Source: Terriglobales bacterium (GTDB taxonomy: Bacteria > Acidobacteriota > Terriglobia > Terriglobales > Acidobacteriaceae). From it: a stretch of 64,000 nt of DNA. How positions within the stretch are numbered: position 1 is the first letter of the stretch; the number at the start of each line of letters is the position of its first letter. Location: positions 1 to 64,000 of the forward strand of contig DATHMF010000107.1 of NCBI GenBank assembly GCA_035487355.1. The letters run 5' to 3'. The notes beneath the pieces were generated by a model that was not told where the DNA came from, made no database searches, and was given only the letters and a program-made list of their open reading frames with translations. The translations under genes were made by a program, and so were the position numbers. Of the stretch, positions 8,146 through 14,750 are shown piece after piece.

Positions 8146-8641
8146 GGGCGCCTCCTATTAAGGTACGTGCTCTAGCGCGTTCGGTATATGAGCGTTCGCA
8201 TTGCTCTCCCAAACTGCAGCTTGAGTAAGCACCGTTCCTGCCAGTGGTTTCAAACCCCTGTAGCAAGATCCAGAGAAGGCCCAACCTGAGTACGCGGGAT
8301 TGCAGAACCTGTCGAGCGAATACTCTAGATTTTAGCTACTGCCGCTCTGGTACACAACATACTTTGCACGCTCACCGCTGATATTAGTACCATTACAGGA
8401 ATAATTCCATTATGAAACTTGCACTAAGCCTCGTGAAACGTATGTGCAGCGTGAAAGTTCTGGTATTAGAAAACGGTAAGGCGGTAAAGGAAGCTTGGCA
8501 GCATGGCTTGACAGAATTCCCACCTGCCCGTTGGAGCAGGTGAAAGACCAAGGTGAAAGAGTATCATCTATTATTTATTCAAGGCCTCCGGTCGCCCGTT
8601 GGCACAAAATCCATTCAGCAAGCTATCTCACGGACCATCCC
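8146..8641. other. Intergenic region between divergent genes
   Basis: Nearly 500 bp with no convincing gene. A 43-codon ORF (ATG 8412 to 8543) exists, but its Shine-Dalgarno is weak and its sequence is unremarkable. The region must hold the promoters of the receiver-PilZ gene (leftward) and of the reductase-like gene (rightward); I see no strong -35/-10 pair. Confidence 0.35.
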
Positions 8642-10321
8642 ATGACACAGGCAAGCTCCCCATTGGCAGCAAGTACGAACAGACAGCAAGAGCAGATGTT
8701 TCCCACGCTGAGCCCCGCCCAGGTTGCCCGCATTGCCCAGCACGGAAAGACGCGCAAGGTGCAAGCCGGAGAAATACTTATCGAACAAGGTGCGCAGACT
8801 GTGCGCTTTTTCCTCGTGACTGCGGGGCAGGTGGAAGTTGTGCGTCCCGTGGGCGCGACCGAAGAAGTCATCGTTGTTCACTCGTCCGGTCAGTTTTTAG
8901 GCGAGCTGAACATGCTCTCCGGACGGCGGAGCATCGTGCGCGCCCGCGTACGCGAACAGGGTGAGGTGATTGAGCTCGATCTCAACAGTCTGCGGGCGCT
9001 GGTGCAAACTGACGCCGAGTTGAGCGAGATCCTCATGCGGGCCTTCATTTTACGCCGCACGGAACTTGTTGCCCAGGGACGCGGCGACGTGGTGGTTGTA
9101 GGCTCCAGCCATTCCGCCGGAACGCTGCGCATCAAAGAGTTCCTGACGCGCAACGCACATCCTTACACTTACCTTGATCTGGAGCGTGACACCGGTGTGC
9201 AGGAGCTGCTTGATCATTTCCAGGTACCGGTCGAAAAGGTGCCGGTTGTAATCTGCCGGGGCAAGGTCGTGCTGCAGAATCCTACGAACCAGCAACTGGC
9301 CGATTGTCTTGGCTTCAACGAAGGCATTGACCCGACCCAGATGCGCGATGTGATCGTCGTGGGCGCGGGACCCTCGGGACTGGCGGCCGCGGTCTACGCC
9401 GCTTCGGAAGGACTCGATGTCCTCGTGGTAGAGACAAACGCGCCTGGAGGACAAGCCGGTTCGAGTTCAAAGATTGAAAATTATCTGGGCTTCCCCACCG
9501 GCATCTCCGGACAGGAGCTGGCCAGTCGCGCCTACACACAGGCGCAGAAGTTCGGGGCCGAGATGATGATTGCCCGGGCAGCGATGCGGCTGGTCTGCGA
9601 TCGCAGGCCTTACGCCATCGAAATTGACGGTGGCGCGCGGCTGACCGCGCGCAGCGTCATCATCGCCACCGGTGCCCAATACCGCCGGCTTCCGCTCGAC
9701 AATCTGGCGCGCTTTGAAGGCACGGGAGTTTATTATGGCGCTACTTTCGTAGAGGCCCAGTTGTGCACGGATGATGAAGTCATCGTTGTAGGTGGCGGCA
9801 ACTCGGCAGGGCAGGCAGCCGTTTTTCTGTCGCAGACCGCCAAGCATGTGCACGTGCTGGTCAGGTCAGATGGCCTCGCCGACACCATGTCGCGTTATCT
9901 CATTCGCCGCATCGAAGAGAGCCCGGTGATAACCCTGCATACGCGCACGGAAATCGTAGCCCTGGAGGGCAGCGATCGCCTGGAGCGCGTGCAATGGCGT
10001 AATGCTGAAAACGGAGCCGTGGAAACGCACGATATCCGGCACGTTTTTCTGATGACCGGCGCTGACCCAAATACCCGCTGGCTCGACGGCTGCGTTGCCA
10101 TGGATGATAAGGGATTCATCAAGACCGGCCAGGATATTCGCCCCGACGAGTTAGCAGAAGCTCGCTGGCCGCTCGCGCGTGCGCCCTATCTGCTGGAAAC
10201 CAGTCTGCCCGCCGTGTTTGCGGTGGGCGATGTCCGCTGCGGCAACGTCAAGCGCGTGGCATCAGCCGTGGGCGAAGGATCAATTTCAATTCATCTGGTG
10301 CACCAGACGCTGCAGGAGTAG
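8642..10321 (+). CDS. Cyclic-nucleotide-binding / thioredoxin reductase-like fusion protein
   Basis: About 559 residues from ATG 8642 (MTQASSPL); an in-frame extension to 8495 is possible but lacks family support. Domains in order: a CNMP/Crp-type sensor (about 20-130, 'AGEILIEQGA', 'GQFLGELNMLSGRRSIVRAR'); a glutaredoxin-like fold (about 150-225, 'VVVGSSHSAGTLRIKEFL'); and an FAD/NADPH oxidoreductase with GAGPSG near 241, 'GGQAGSSSKIENYLGFP' and GGGNSAG near 384, ending 'FAVGDVRCGNVKRVASAVGEG'. The glutaredoxin site has SSHS in place of CPYC, and the reductase lacks the CxxC of true thioredoxin reductase. It may pass electrons to another partner under ligand control; substrate unknown. Confidence 0.9.
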   Translation: MTQASSPLAASTNRQQEQMFPTLSPAQVARIAQHGKTRKVQAGEILIEQGAQTVRFFLVTAGQVEVVRPVGATEEVIVVHSSGQFLGELNMLSGRRSIVRARVREQGEVIELDLNSLRALVQTDAELSEILMRAFILRRTELVAQGRGDVVVVGSSHSAGTLRIKEFLTRNAHPYTYLDLERDTGVQELLDHFQVPVEKVPVVICRGKVVLQNPTNQQLADCLGFNEGIDPTQMRDVIVVGAGPSGLAAAVYAASEGLDVLVVETNAPGGQAGSSSKIENYLGFPTGISGQELASRAYTQAQKFGAEMMIARAAMRLVCDRRPYAIEIDGGARLTARSVIIATGAQYRRLPLDNLARFEGTGVYYGATFVEAQLCTDDEVIVVGGGNSAGQAAVFLSQTAKHVHVLVRSDGLADTMSRYLIRRIEESPVITLHTRTEIVALEGSDRLERVQWRNAENGAVETHDIRHVFLMTGADPNTRWLDGCVAMDDKGFIKTGQDIRPDELAEARWPLARAPYLLETSLPAVFAVGDVRCGNVKRVASAVGEGSISIHLVHQTLQE

Positions 10322-10873
10322 TCGAAAATCATTTCGAGCATTCCACAGTCCCCCTAGCCTGGATTCCACTGTTCCCCAGTCTGGATTATTCATGAGGTCC
10401 TCGATGATGACAAGCCCAGCGCGGAACCTGGATTATTCATGAAGTGCGCGATATCGTACGAAAACGATTCGTAGTCCCGTTAGGGACGACGCTATCTCTT
10501 CGAGTTCTCGCACCTCGTGGGTAAGTTAGAAAATCGATCCGAACCCCGGTGCCAGGGCCCCGCCCACACGCCGGTTTTGCGTATCGTGGGGTGGAGAGGG
10601 GCGACACCTTTTTTCACTTTTGCTGCACAAAAGCATAGGCCATCTGGTCTGTTGATATCATTCTGATATCAAAACCTTCATTTCTCAGGAATTTTAGGTC
10701 ATCATTGTCCTGGAAGTGTATCTAGCATTCAAGAATGCGGGGGTTAAGGTGAGGGCGCAGCGGCTTTACCGCGGAGCCCTTAGATAAAAGCCCCCTTAGG
10801 CTCTTTGAAAATTCAAAAAAAACAGCACCAGACACAGCACTCAAAACGGCTGCGAAATGTTATGTATCTAGTA
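10322..10873. other. Intergenic region with dispersed repeats
   Basis: No gene seen. It holds two copies of CTGGATTATTCATGA (near 10380 and 10427), the repeat AACGATTCGTAGTCCCGT... at 10463-10495 (second copy at 23249-23281), and a GCGGAGCCCTTAGA repeat at 10771-10784 that recurs at 49032, 57152 and 58912. It ends at the target site of the mobile element. Confidence 0.6.
10463..10495. repeat. Dispersed repeat, REP-like (copy 1)
   Basis: A 33-bp element containing TAGTCCCGTTAGGGACGACG. It is identical at 31 of 33 positions to 23249-23281, and its core (CCCGT-AGGG) is self-complementary. Related GCCCCGTAGGGGCGAC occurs at 22568-22583. Confidence 0.7.
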
Positions 10874-10882
10874 AACACAGAC
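10874..10882. repeat. Target-site duplication, left copy (AACACAGAC)
   Basis: Nine bases directly abutting the left inverted end of the mobile element. The same nine bases directly abut the right end at 13213-13221. Confidence 0.85.
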
Positions 10883-10892
10883 GGCTTTGCAC
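10883..10892 (+). repeat. Left terminal inverted repeat
   Basis: GGCTTTGCAC, the exact reverse complement of 13203-13212. Similarity further inward is weak. Confidence 0.85.
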
Positions 10893-11046
10893 TCTAAGTC
10901 CATCCTGAAGCTAAACTCCGCGTTCTGCACACAAACCCCAAAAGCAACGGGCGTAGGGGTACTTTGCATCACAATTTACTGACAACACGCTCCGACACGT
11001 TCCTACTAAGCCTATGCACCCCTACACTTCCCCATTTCCTCCCATT

Positions 11047-11115
11047 TTTTCCACACTTTCCACAGAAAGCTATTTGCATCAACAGGGTTTCCACAGAATT
11101 CTTGCCTGTGGATAT
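11047..11115. promoter_or_regulatory. Cluster of DnaA-box-like motifs in the element's left arm
   Basis: TTTTCCACA (11047-11055), CTTTCCACA (11056-11064), GTTTCCACA (11087-11095) and TGTGGATAT (11107-11115, reverse of ATATCCACA) fall within 70 bp. Two match TTATCCACA at 8 of 9 positions and two at 7 of 9. They may be transposase sites instead of DnaA sites. Confidence 0.35.
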
Positions 11116-11230
11116 TGACGCTTTTTTGCTAGGGAGTAGCCTTAGAAGCAGAGCAGGAAACTGCACAACTTGTGTGGCAGTTGCAAATCTTGCACATGAG
11201 GTACTAGATATTGTGTTTTCTATTGACGGC

Positions 11231-11261
11231 CACAACAAAACGGGGGTACAGTTTTTGGCAG
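11231..11261 (+). repeat. Imperfect 31-bp direct repeat, copy 1
   Basis: Shares 24 of 31 positions with 11439-11469; both end in AGTTTTTGG(C/A)AG. It lies in the non-coding left arm of the element, suggesting an internal duplication. Confidence 0.6.
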
Positions 11262-11293
11262 TAAGGTTTTCTGATGGAGAATAAAAAGGAAAA

Positions 11294-11315
11294 GCTCCTG
11301 CGGCGAAACAGGAGC
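11294..11315 (-). terminator. Rho-independent terminator (minus strand) in the element
   Basis: 7-bp stem GCTCCTG/CAGGAGC (11294-11300, 11309-11315). Read on the minus strand it is followed by TTTTCCTTTTTAT. It would stop leftward transcripts from inside the element. Confidence 0.6.
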
Positions 11316-11354
11316 GTTTCCGGTAAAGCTTCAAGCTTGATAGCGCAAGCGGAA

Positions 11355-11540
11355 GCGGACAGACTGGCCTCTTTATAGTCTGACCGCCCTGCCAAGTCAA
11401 GTTTAAAACTGTTAAATGTTCCGTCTGTGCTAGTACAGCACAATAAGGCGGGAGTGTAGTTTTTGGAAGCGAGTGAGGAGCAACGTTGTAAGAGGCGCAC
11501 TCCTCACCCGCAGCCGGATTCACGGTCCCGATAAGCCGTG
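11355..11540. other. Hairpin-rich non-coding stretch upstream of the tRNA
   Basis: Four stems in 186 nt: GCGG-A-CAGACT/AGTCTG-A-CCGC (11355-11387), TGTGCT/AGCACA (11426-11442), GTGAGGAG/CTCCTCAC (11473-11507) and CACGG/CCGTG (11521-11540). The second 31-bp repeat copy (11439-11469) overlaps it. It could be a structured RNA, part of a tRNA precursor leader, or transposase-binding DNA. No ORF with support was found in it. Confidence 0.5.
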
Positions 11541-11550
11541 ACCTTTTGAT

Positions 11551-11668
11551 CGAGGGATGGGTGAGAGGTTGAAACCGCCCGACTGTCACTCGGGTAATCC
11601 TGCGGAGAGCTAGCTTGACGGCGGCGCTCCGCTGGGATTCGGGGGTTCGAATCCCTCTCCCTCGGCCA
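11551..11668 (+). tRNA. Type II (serine-like) tRNA with Asp anticodon GUC, 118 nt, inside the mobile element
   Basis: Acceptor CGAGGGA (11551-11557) pairs fully with TCCCTCG (11658-11664); discriminator G11665; CCA encoded (11666-11668). The D-arm is GGT/ACC with an 11-nt loop GAGAGGTTGAA, as in serine tRNAs. Anticodon stem CCCGA/TCGGG closes CTGTCAC, giving anticodon GTC at 11585-11587. The variable arm (11595-11640) is 46 nt, with stem AATCC/GGATT plus GCGGAG/CTCCGC. The T-stem GGGGG/CCCTC has one G-U pair and the loop TTCGAAT. Bacterial tRNA-Asp has a short variable arm; SerRS recognises the long arm and not the anticodon. Charging with Ser is therefore expected but unproven. Confidence 0.85.
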
Positions 11669-11687
11669 AATCTTTTTAAAAGAACTG

Positions 11688-11722
11688 AAAGAACGGCATT
11701 GTAAATCCTAGCCGTTCTTTTT
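11688..11722. terminator. Terminator behind the tRNA, usable in both directions
   Basis: Perfect 10-bp stem AAAGAACGGC/GCCGTTCTTT (11688-11697, 11711-11720), extended by TT. It ends the tRNA transcript rightward. Leftward, its stem overlaps the stop codon of the zinc-ribbon gene. Confidence 0.85.
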
Positions 11723-11860
11723 GCGAGGTGTATTCCAGTATGGGCTTTTACATTTGGGGCAGACCTTCGGGGGAGTCTTTTTTCGAGGTGGCCAGAGATG
11801 CCCACAACGAAGGCATTTATATGCCTTCTTAACAATTGTATCTGTTGGACCGGTACCCAT
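11708..11860 (-). CDS. 50-residue zinc-ribbon protein (mobile-element passenger)
   Basis: ATG 11860 to TAG 11708. After a 13-residue lead comes YKCLRCGHLWPPR (Cys16 and Cys19), then VCPKCKSPYWNTPR (Cys34 and Cys37): a two-CxxC zinc ribbon with the recurring 'CxxCGHxWxPR...CPxCKSPYW' pattern of small archaeal and bacterial zinc-ribbon proteins. The tail is basic (RKKNG). Its promoter (TTGACA-16-TATATC) would start the RNA about 3 nt before this ATG, so the message is nearly leaderless. An in-frame ATG at 11881 lies between -35 and -10 and is unlikely to be used. It may regulate the divergent transposase or bind nucleic acid; function unknown. Confidence 0.75.
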   Translation of the reverse strand: MGTGPTDTIVKKAYKCLRCGHLWPPRKKTPPKVCPKCKSPYWNTPRKKNG

Positions 11861-11869
11861 GCAAAGAAC

Positions 11870-11897
11870 GATATACCGCATAAGGATATATTGTCAA
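11870..11897 (-). promoter_or_regulatory. Leftward promoter for the zinc-ribbon gene
   Basis: On the minus strand TTGACA (11897-11892), a 16-bp spacer, then TATATC (11875-11870). The -35 box lies in one arm of the operator palindrome. Confidence 0.65.
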
Positions 11898-11912
11898 GTA
11901 TATTCTTGACAA
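11891..11912. promoter_or_regulatory. Operator palindrome overlapping both divergent -35 boxes
   Basis: TTGTCAAG (11891-11898), 6-nt spacer TATATT, CTTGACAA (11905-11912): perfect 8-bp arms. Each arm contains the TTGACA box of one divergent promoter, so one bound protein could repress transposase and zinc-ribbon gene together. Confidence 0.65.
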
Positions 11913-11934
11913 CTATATACCTAGATAGTAATAT
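11906..11934 (+). promoter_or_regulatory. Rightward promoter for the transposase
   Basis: TTGACA (11906-11911), a 17-bp spacer, TAATAT (11929-11934). It lies 25 nt before the transposase ATG, which has GAGG 5 nt upstream (11950-11953). Confidence 0.65.
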
Positions 11935-11958
11935 ACTTCTCAGGTAAGCGAGGTGCTT

Positions 11959-13194
11959 ATGGAACCTAGAGAAGAGCGCGGTAAGGAATTGGCGGCAACC
12001 AAGAAACTGCGGAGTAAACAGCCGGGAATCTGGCTTGTTCCTTCGCAAACTGGATTCGGGGATTACACGGTCAACGTTGCGACTGAGGAATTTACTTGCT
12101 CCTGCCCCGATTTTGAAATACGCCAGCAACCGTGTAAACACATTTTTGCAGTCGCTTATACCGTGGTGCGCGAACAAAAACCCGATGGCACGGTGACGGA
12201 AACGACGACCATAACTGCGGTCAAGAAAACCTATCCGCAGAACTGGCGACAGTACAATACTGCCCAAACAACGGAGCAAGACAGGTTTCAAGTCCTGCTG
12301 CATGATCTCTGCTGCACTGTGTCTACTCCGATGCCCAAAACGGGAAGACCGCCGCTGCCGTTCTGTGATGCTATTTTTAGTGCTACATACAAAGTTTATT
12401 CCACAGTTTCTCAGCGCCGTTTCATGAGCGATTTGCGAGAAGCTCACGAGCGCGGTTTTATCGCCAAGGTTCCGCACTTCAACACTATTTCCAACACTCT
12501 TGAGAGCGCAGAACTGACGCCGATTTTGCAGGAGCTTATTGCCCAAAGCAGCTTGCCTCTGAAATCTGTTGAAGTTGATTTCGCTGTGGACTCCAGCGGA
12601 TTTACCTCGTCGCGGTTTGTCCGCTGGTTTGACCACAAGTACGGTACTGTTCGACAGAAACACGAATGGGTCAAAGTACATTTGATGTGTGGCGTTAAGA
12701 CCAACGTTGTAACGGCGGTTGAAATTGGCGACAAGTACGCGGGAGACAGCCCATTCCTTACACCACTGCTTCAAACGACAGCAAAGAATTTCAGCATTTC
12801 TGAAGTTTCTGCTGATAAGGGATACATTAGTGCAAAGAACATGGAAGCTATCGCCGCCACTGGAGCCACGCCTTTCATTCCGTTCAGAAAAGGACAGACT
12901 GCAAAACCGGGTGGACTGTGGGAAAAGATGTTTTACTTCTTTAATTTTCACAAAGAGGAGTTCCTTGAGCGTTACCACAAGAGGAGCAACATCGAATCCA
13001 CCTTCAGCGCGATCAAACGCAAGTTCGGTGACGGACTGCGAAGTAAAACCGATACCGCTATGGTCAACGAATCGTTGTGTAAGATTCTCTGTCATAACTT
13101 GGTCGTGCTCATCCATGAGATTCAAGAACTTGATATCAACGTTAGTTTCTGCACAAAAACTCAAGAGGCTGCACAAGAAGGCATCCTAAACTGA
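11959..13194 (+). CDS. Transposase: SWIM zinc finger plus DDE domain
   Basis: 411 residues from ATG 11959 (GAGG 5 nt upstream); GTG 11953 is the alternative. The N-terminal SWIM-type finger, 'CSCPDFEIRQQPCKHIFAVAY' in pattern (CxC...CxH, about 48-66), is a DNA- or protein-binding module. The RNase-H-like catalytic core follows, with candidate DDE residues in 'VDFAVDSSGF' (near 206), 'EVSADKGYIS' (near 286) and 'RSNIESTFSAIKRKFG' (near 345). The length is normal and no frame break is visible. It ends 8 bp before the right inverted end, so the stop lies almost at the element's edge. It should act on the GGCTTTGCAC ends. Confidence 0.92.
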   Translation: MEPREERGKELAATKKLRSKQPGIWLVPSQTGFGDYTVNVATEEFTCSCPDFEIRQQPCKHIFAVAYTVVREQKPDGTVTETTTITAVKKTYPQNWRQYNTAQTTEQDRFQVLLHDLCCTVSTPMPKTGRPPLPFCDAIFSATYKVYSTVSQRRFMSDLREAHERGFIAKVPHFNTISNTLESAELTPILQELIAQSSLPLKSVEVDFAVDSSGFTSSRFVRWFDHKYGTVRQKHEWVKVHLMCGVKTNVVTAVEIGDKYAGDSPFLTPLLQTTAKNFSISEVSADKGYISAKNMEAIAATGATPFIPFRKGQTAKPGGLWEKMFYFFNFHKEEFLERYHKRSNIESTFSAIKRKFGDGLRSKTDTAMVNESLCKILCHNLVVLIHEIQELDINVSFCTKTQEAAQEGILN

Positions 13195-13202
13195 GGTTTT
13201 CT

Positions 13203-13212
13203 GTGCAAAGCC
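13203..13212 (-). repeat. Right terminal inverted repeat
   Basis: GTGCAAAGCC, the exact reverse complement of 10883-10892. Confidence 0.85.
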
Positions 13213-13221
13213 AACACAGAC
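13213..13221. repeat. Target-site duplication, right copy (AACACAGAC)
   Basis: Directly follows the right inverted end. The next bases (GACCAGCACAGCAAGT, 13219-13234) also occur near 28357, so the element landed in or beside a dispersed repeat. Confidence 0.85.
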
Positions 13222-13460
13222 CAGCACAGCAAGTGTCGCCGCGGCAGGAGCTTTTCCCCAGTAAATACGCGGAGATCATACTGTTTCACGGGTTCAAAAC
13301 ACTAGCCAGCAAGTGGGGTGAGGGCGCCGGCCTTTTGCAGGTGCCGATGATTGCTAAAAGATAAACTGGGTAGCTTTCTAGGCTGGCAGCGGAAAAACGC
13401 CCTCCAAAGAAAAAGCTGGCAGCCCTTGCGAACCACCAGCTCGAAATTTAAAAACCGAAG

Positions 13461-14507
13461 TTACTGCTTGCTCAGAACCAGCACGGTAAAGGTATTGGGC
13501 ACCATCGTGGGCCTCGGACGTGGCTGCTCTGGCGTCGCCGCCGGCGGCGGCCCGAACTCAACCGTCACGGTATAAACCGTGTGGGTCTTGGCGTCCAGGG
13601 CCATGGTGCGGGCGCCCTTCTGGGTAGTCAGGTTCTGCACGACTGAATATTTATCGGGCGAGTCTTCATGCACCACCGTCAGGCTGCCATCACCACCGCC
13701 ATTGGAGCTGAAAGCGAGCTCGGTTCCCGGATCGAACCCGGTAGCATCCACTCCCTCGCCGATGGGAAGCGTAGTGATGACCTTGCCGGTGTCGGCATTG
13801 ACCACGACCATCATTTTGTTATCGCATCCGGCAAAGAGGCGATGATGTTTTTTATCAATCGCCAGTCCCGATGGCGACTCGCAGGGAGCCAGCGGCCAAT
13901 GGTTCAGCACGGTAAGCTTTTTAGGATCAATCGAGACCACCTCGCTCTTGTCTTCGAGATTTACAAAGAGTCTGCCTTTGTCATCGGCCACGGCAAATTC
14001 CGGCTTGCCGCCCAGGGGAATCGTTCCTGCCACCGTACCGGTAACAGCATCAATCGCGGTAGCATCCTTGCTCCTGCCATTGAAGGTGAACACGCGCTTG
14101 GAAGACGGCTCGTAAATAATGGCATCCGGGTTGGTCCCGGTAGTGACCCGGCCCAACTCCTTAAAAGTTTTGAGATCGAAGATGACCGCGTTGCCCTCGC
14201 GGCCGTTGCTGATGAATCCTTTGCCTAAATCTTTTACCAGGGCCACGCCGTGTATTCCGTTCAGGTTCGGGACATCTCCCAGAACCCTGAGCGCGCTCGC
14301 ATCCAGCACCATGAGATGCGTGCCGCGTGTGATGTACAGCCGGTTGGCGTCGCTATCCATTGCCAGATAGTCCCAGCCCCCCTCGCCTCCCACAGTGCTC
14401 TTGGTTTTTACCGAGTAAGGGCCGTCACCCTTGGCGGCAAAGAGAACGCCGAATGCAAAAACGATCAATACAAAACAAGAAAAGCGAACTAGCTTAACAA
14501 TCTGCAT
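13461..14507 (-). CDS. Secreted YncE/YVTN-type beta-propeller protein
   Basis: 348 residues, with AGGAGG 12 nt before the ATG. A signal peptide (LVRFSCFVLIVFAFGVLFAA) precedes repeated blades of about 40 residues: 'GWDYLAMDSDANRLYITRG', 'VFTFNGRSKDATAIDAVTGT', 'GRLFVNLEDKSEVVSIDP', 'HHRLFAGCDNKMMVVVNADTGK'. These are YVTN/SMP-30-like propeller blades. A Pro-rich stretch near 325-335 precedes a final strand that closes the ring (NTFTVLVLSK). Such proteins bind ligands or partners in the periplasm or outside the cell; no enzyme residues are evident. Confidence 0.85.
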   Translation of the reverse strand: MQIVKLVRFSCFVLIVFAFGVLFAAKGDGPYSVKTKSTVGGEGGWDYLAMDSDANRLYITRGTHLMVLDASALRVLGDVPNLNGIHGVALVKDLGKGFISNGREGNAVIFDLKTFKELGRVTTGTNPDAIIYEPSSKRVFTFNGRSKDATAIDAVTGTVAGTIPLGGKPEFAVADDKGRLFVNLEDKSEVVSIDPKKLTVLNHWPLAPCESPSGLAIDKKHHRLFAGCDNKMMVVVNADTGKVITTLPIGEGVDATGFDPGTELAFSSNGGGDGSLTVVHEDSPDKYSVVQNLTTQKGARTMALDAKTHTVYTVTVEFGPPPAATPEQPRPRPTMVPNTFTVLVLSKQ

Positions 14508-14750
14508 GAAAGTAATAACCTCCTGGTTCAGTTCTGGGTCTTTAAATTCTGGGTCGTAGAATCTGGTTCTCTAAATTGCGGGGCTAGTGTACAGCAGCGT
14601 CCTCGAGGCCAATGTTAATTATTCTTTACCAAATTCTTTACCAAATTTTTTCCCAATTCTTCAGCAATTCTTCATTCTTCCTGGCTTTACTCACATCGGC
14701 CGGTCTGGCCGCATGAATGTCATCTTGATTTATGGCAGGATCACCTCGCC

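Larger units (their letters stand above)
10883..13212 (+). mobile_element. Complete 2330-bp insertion element carrying a tRNA and a zinc-ribbon gene
   Basis: The element is bounded by perfect 10-bp inverted ends, GGCTTTGCAC (10883-10892) and GTGCAAAGCC (13203-13212), flanked with no gap by 9-bp direct repeats AACACAGAC. Inside are a SWIM-finger DDE transposase (11959-13194), a divergently transcribed 50-codon zinc-ribbon gene (11708-11860), a type II tRNA with anticodon GUC (11551-11668), a hairpin-rich stretch (11294-11540) and a cluster of DnaA-box-like motifs (11047-11115). Nine-bp duplications are known for IS4-group elements, but I do not assign a family. Intact ends and duplication suggest a fairly recent insertion. 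Confidence 0.88.

Noticed and set aside
8412..8543. 43-codon ORF between the PilZ and reductase genes
   Set aside because: Weak ribosome site, unremarkable composition and no terminator or promoter context.
11551..11668. 8/4 acceptor/T-stem folding of the odd tRNA
   Set aside because: The eighth acceptor pair would be T-C; the 7/5 fold pairs completely (one G-U), so I describe it as 7/5.
11551..11668. Selenocysteine tRNA
   Set aside because: Anticodon is GTC and not TCA, the acceptor has 7 and not 8 pairs, and the D-stem is only 3 bp.
10969..13176. Large open reading frame on the minus strand as a protein gene
   Set aside because: It is antisense to the clear transposase and crosses a tRNA; its translation shows no domain and contains the peptide typical of mistranslated Ser-tRNA genes.
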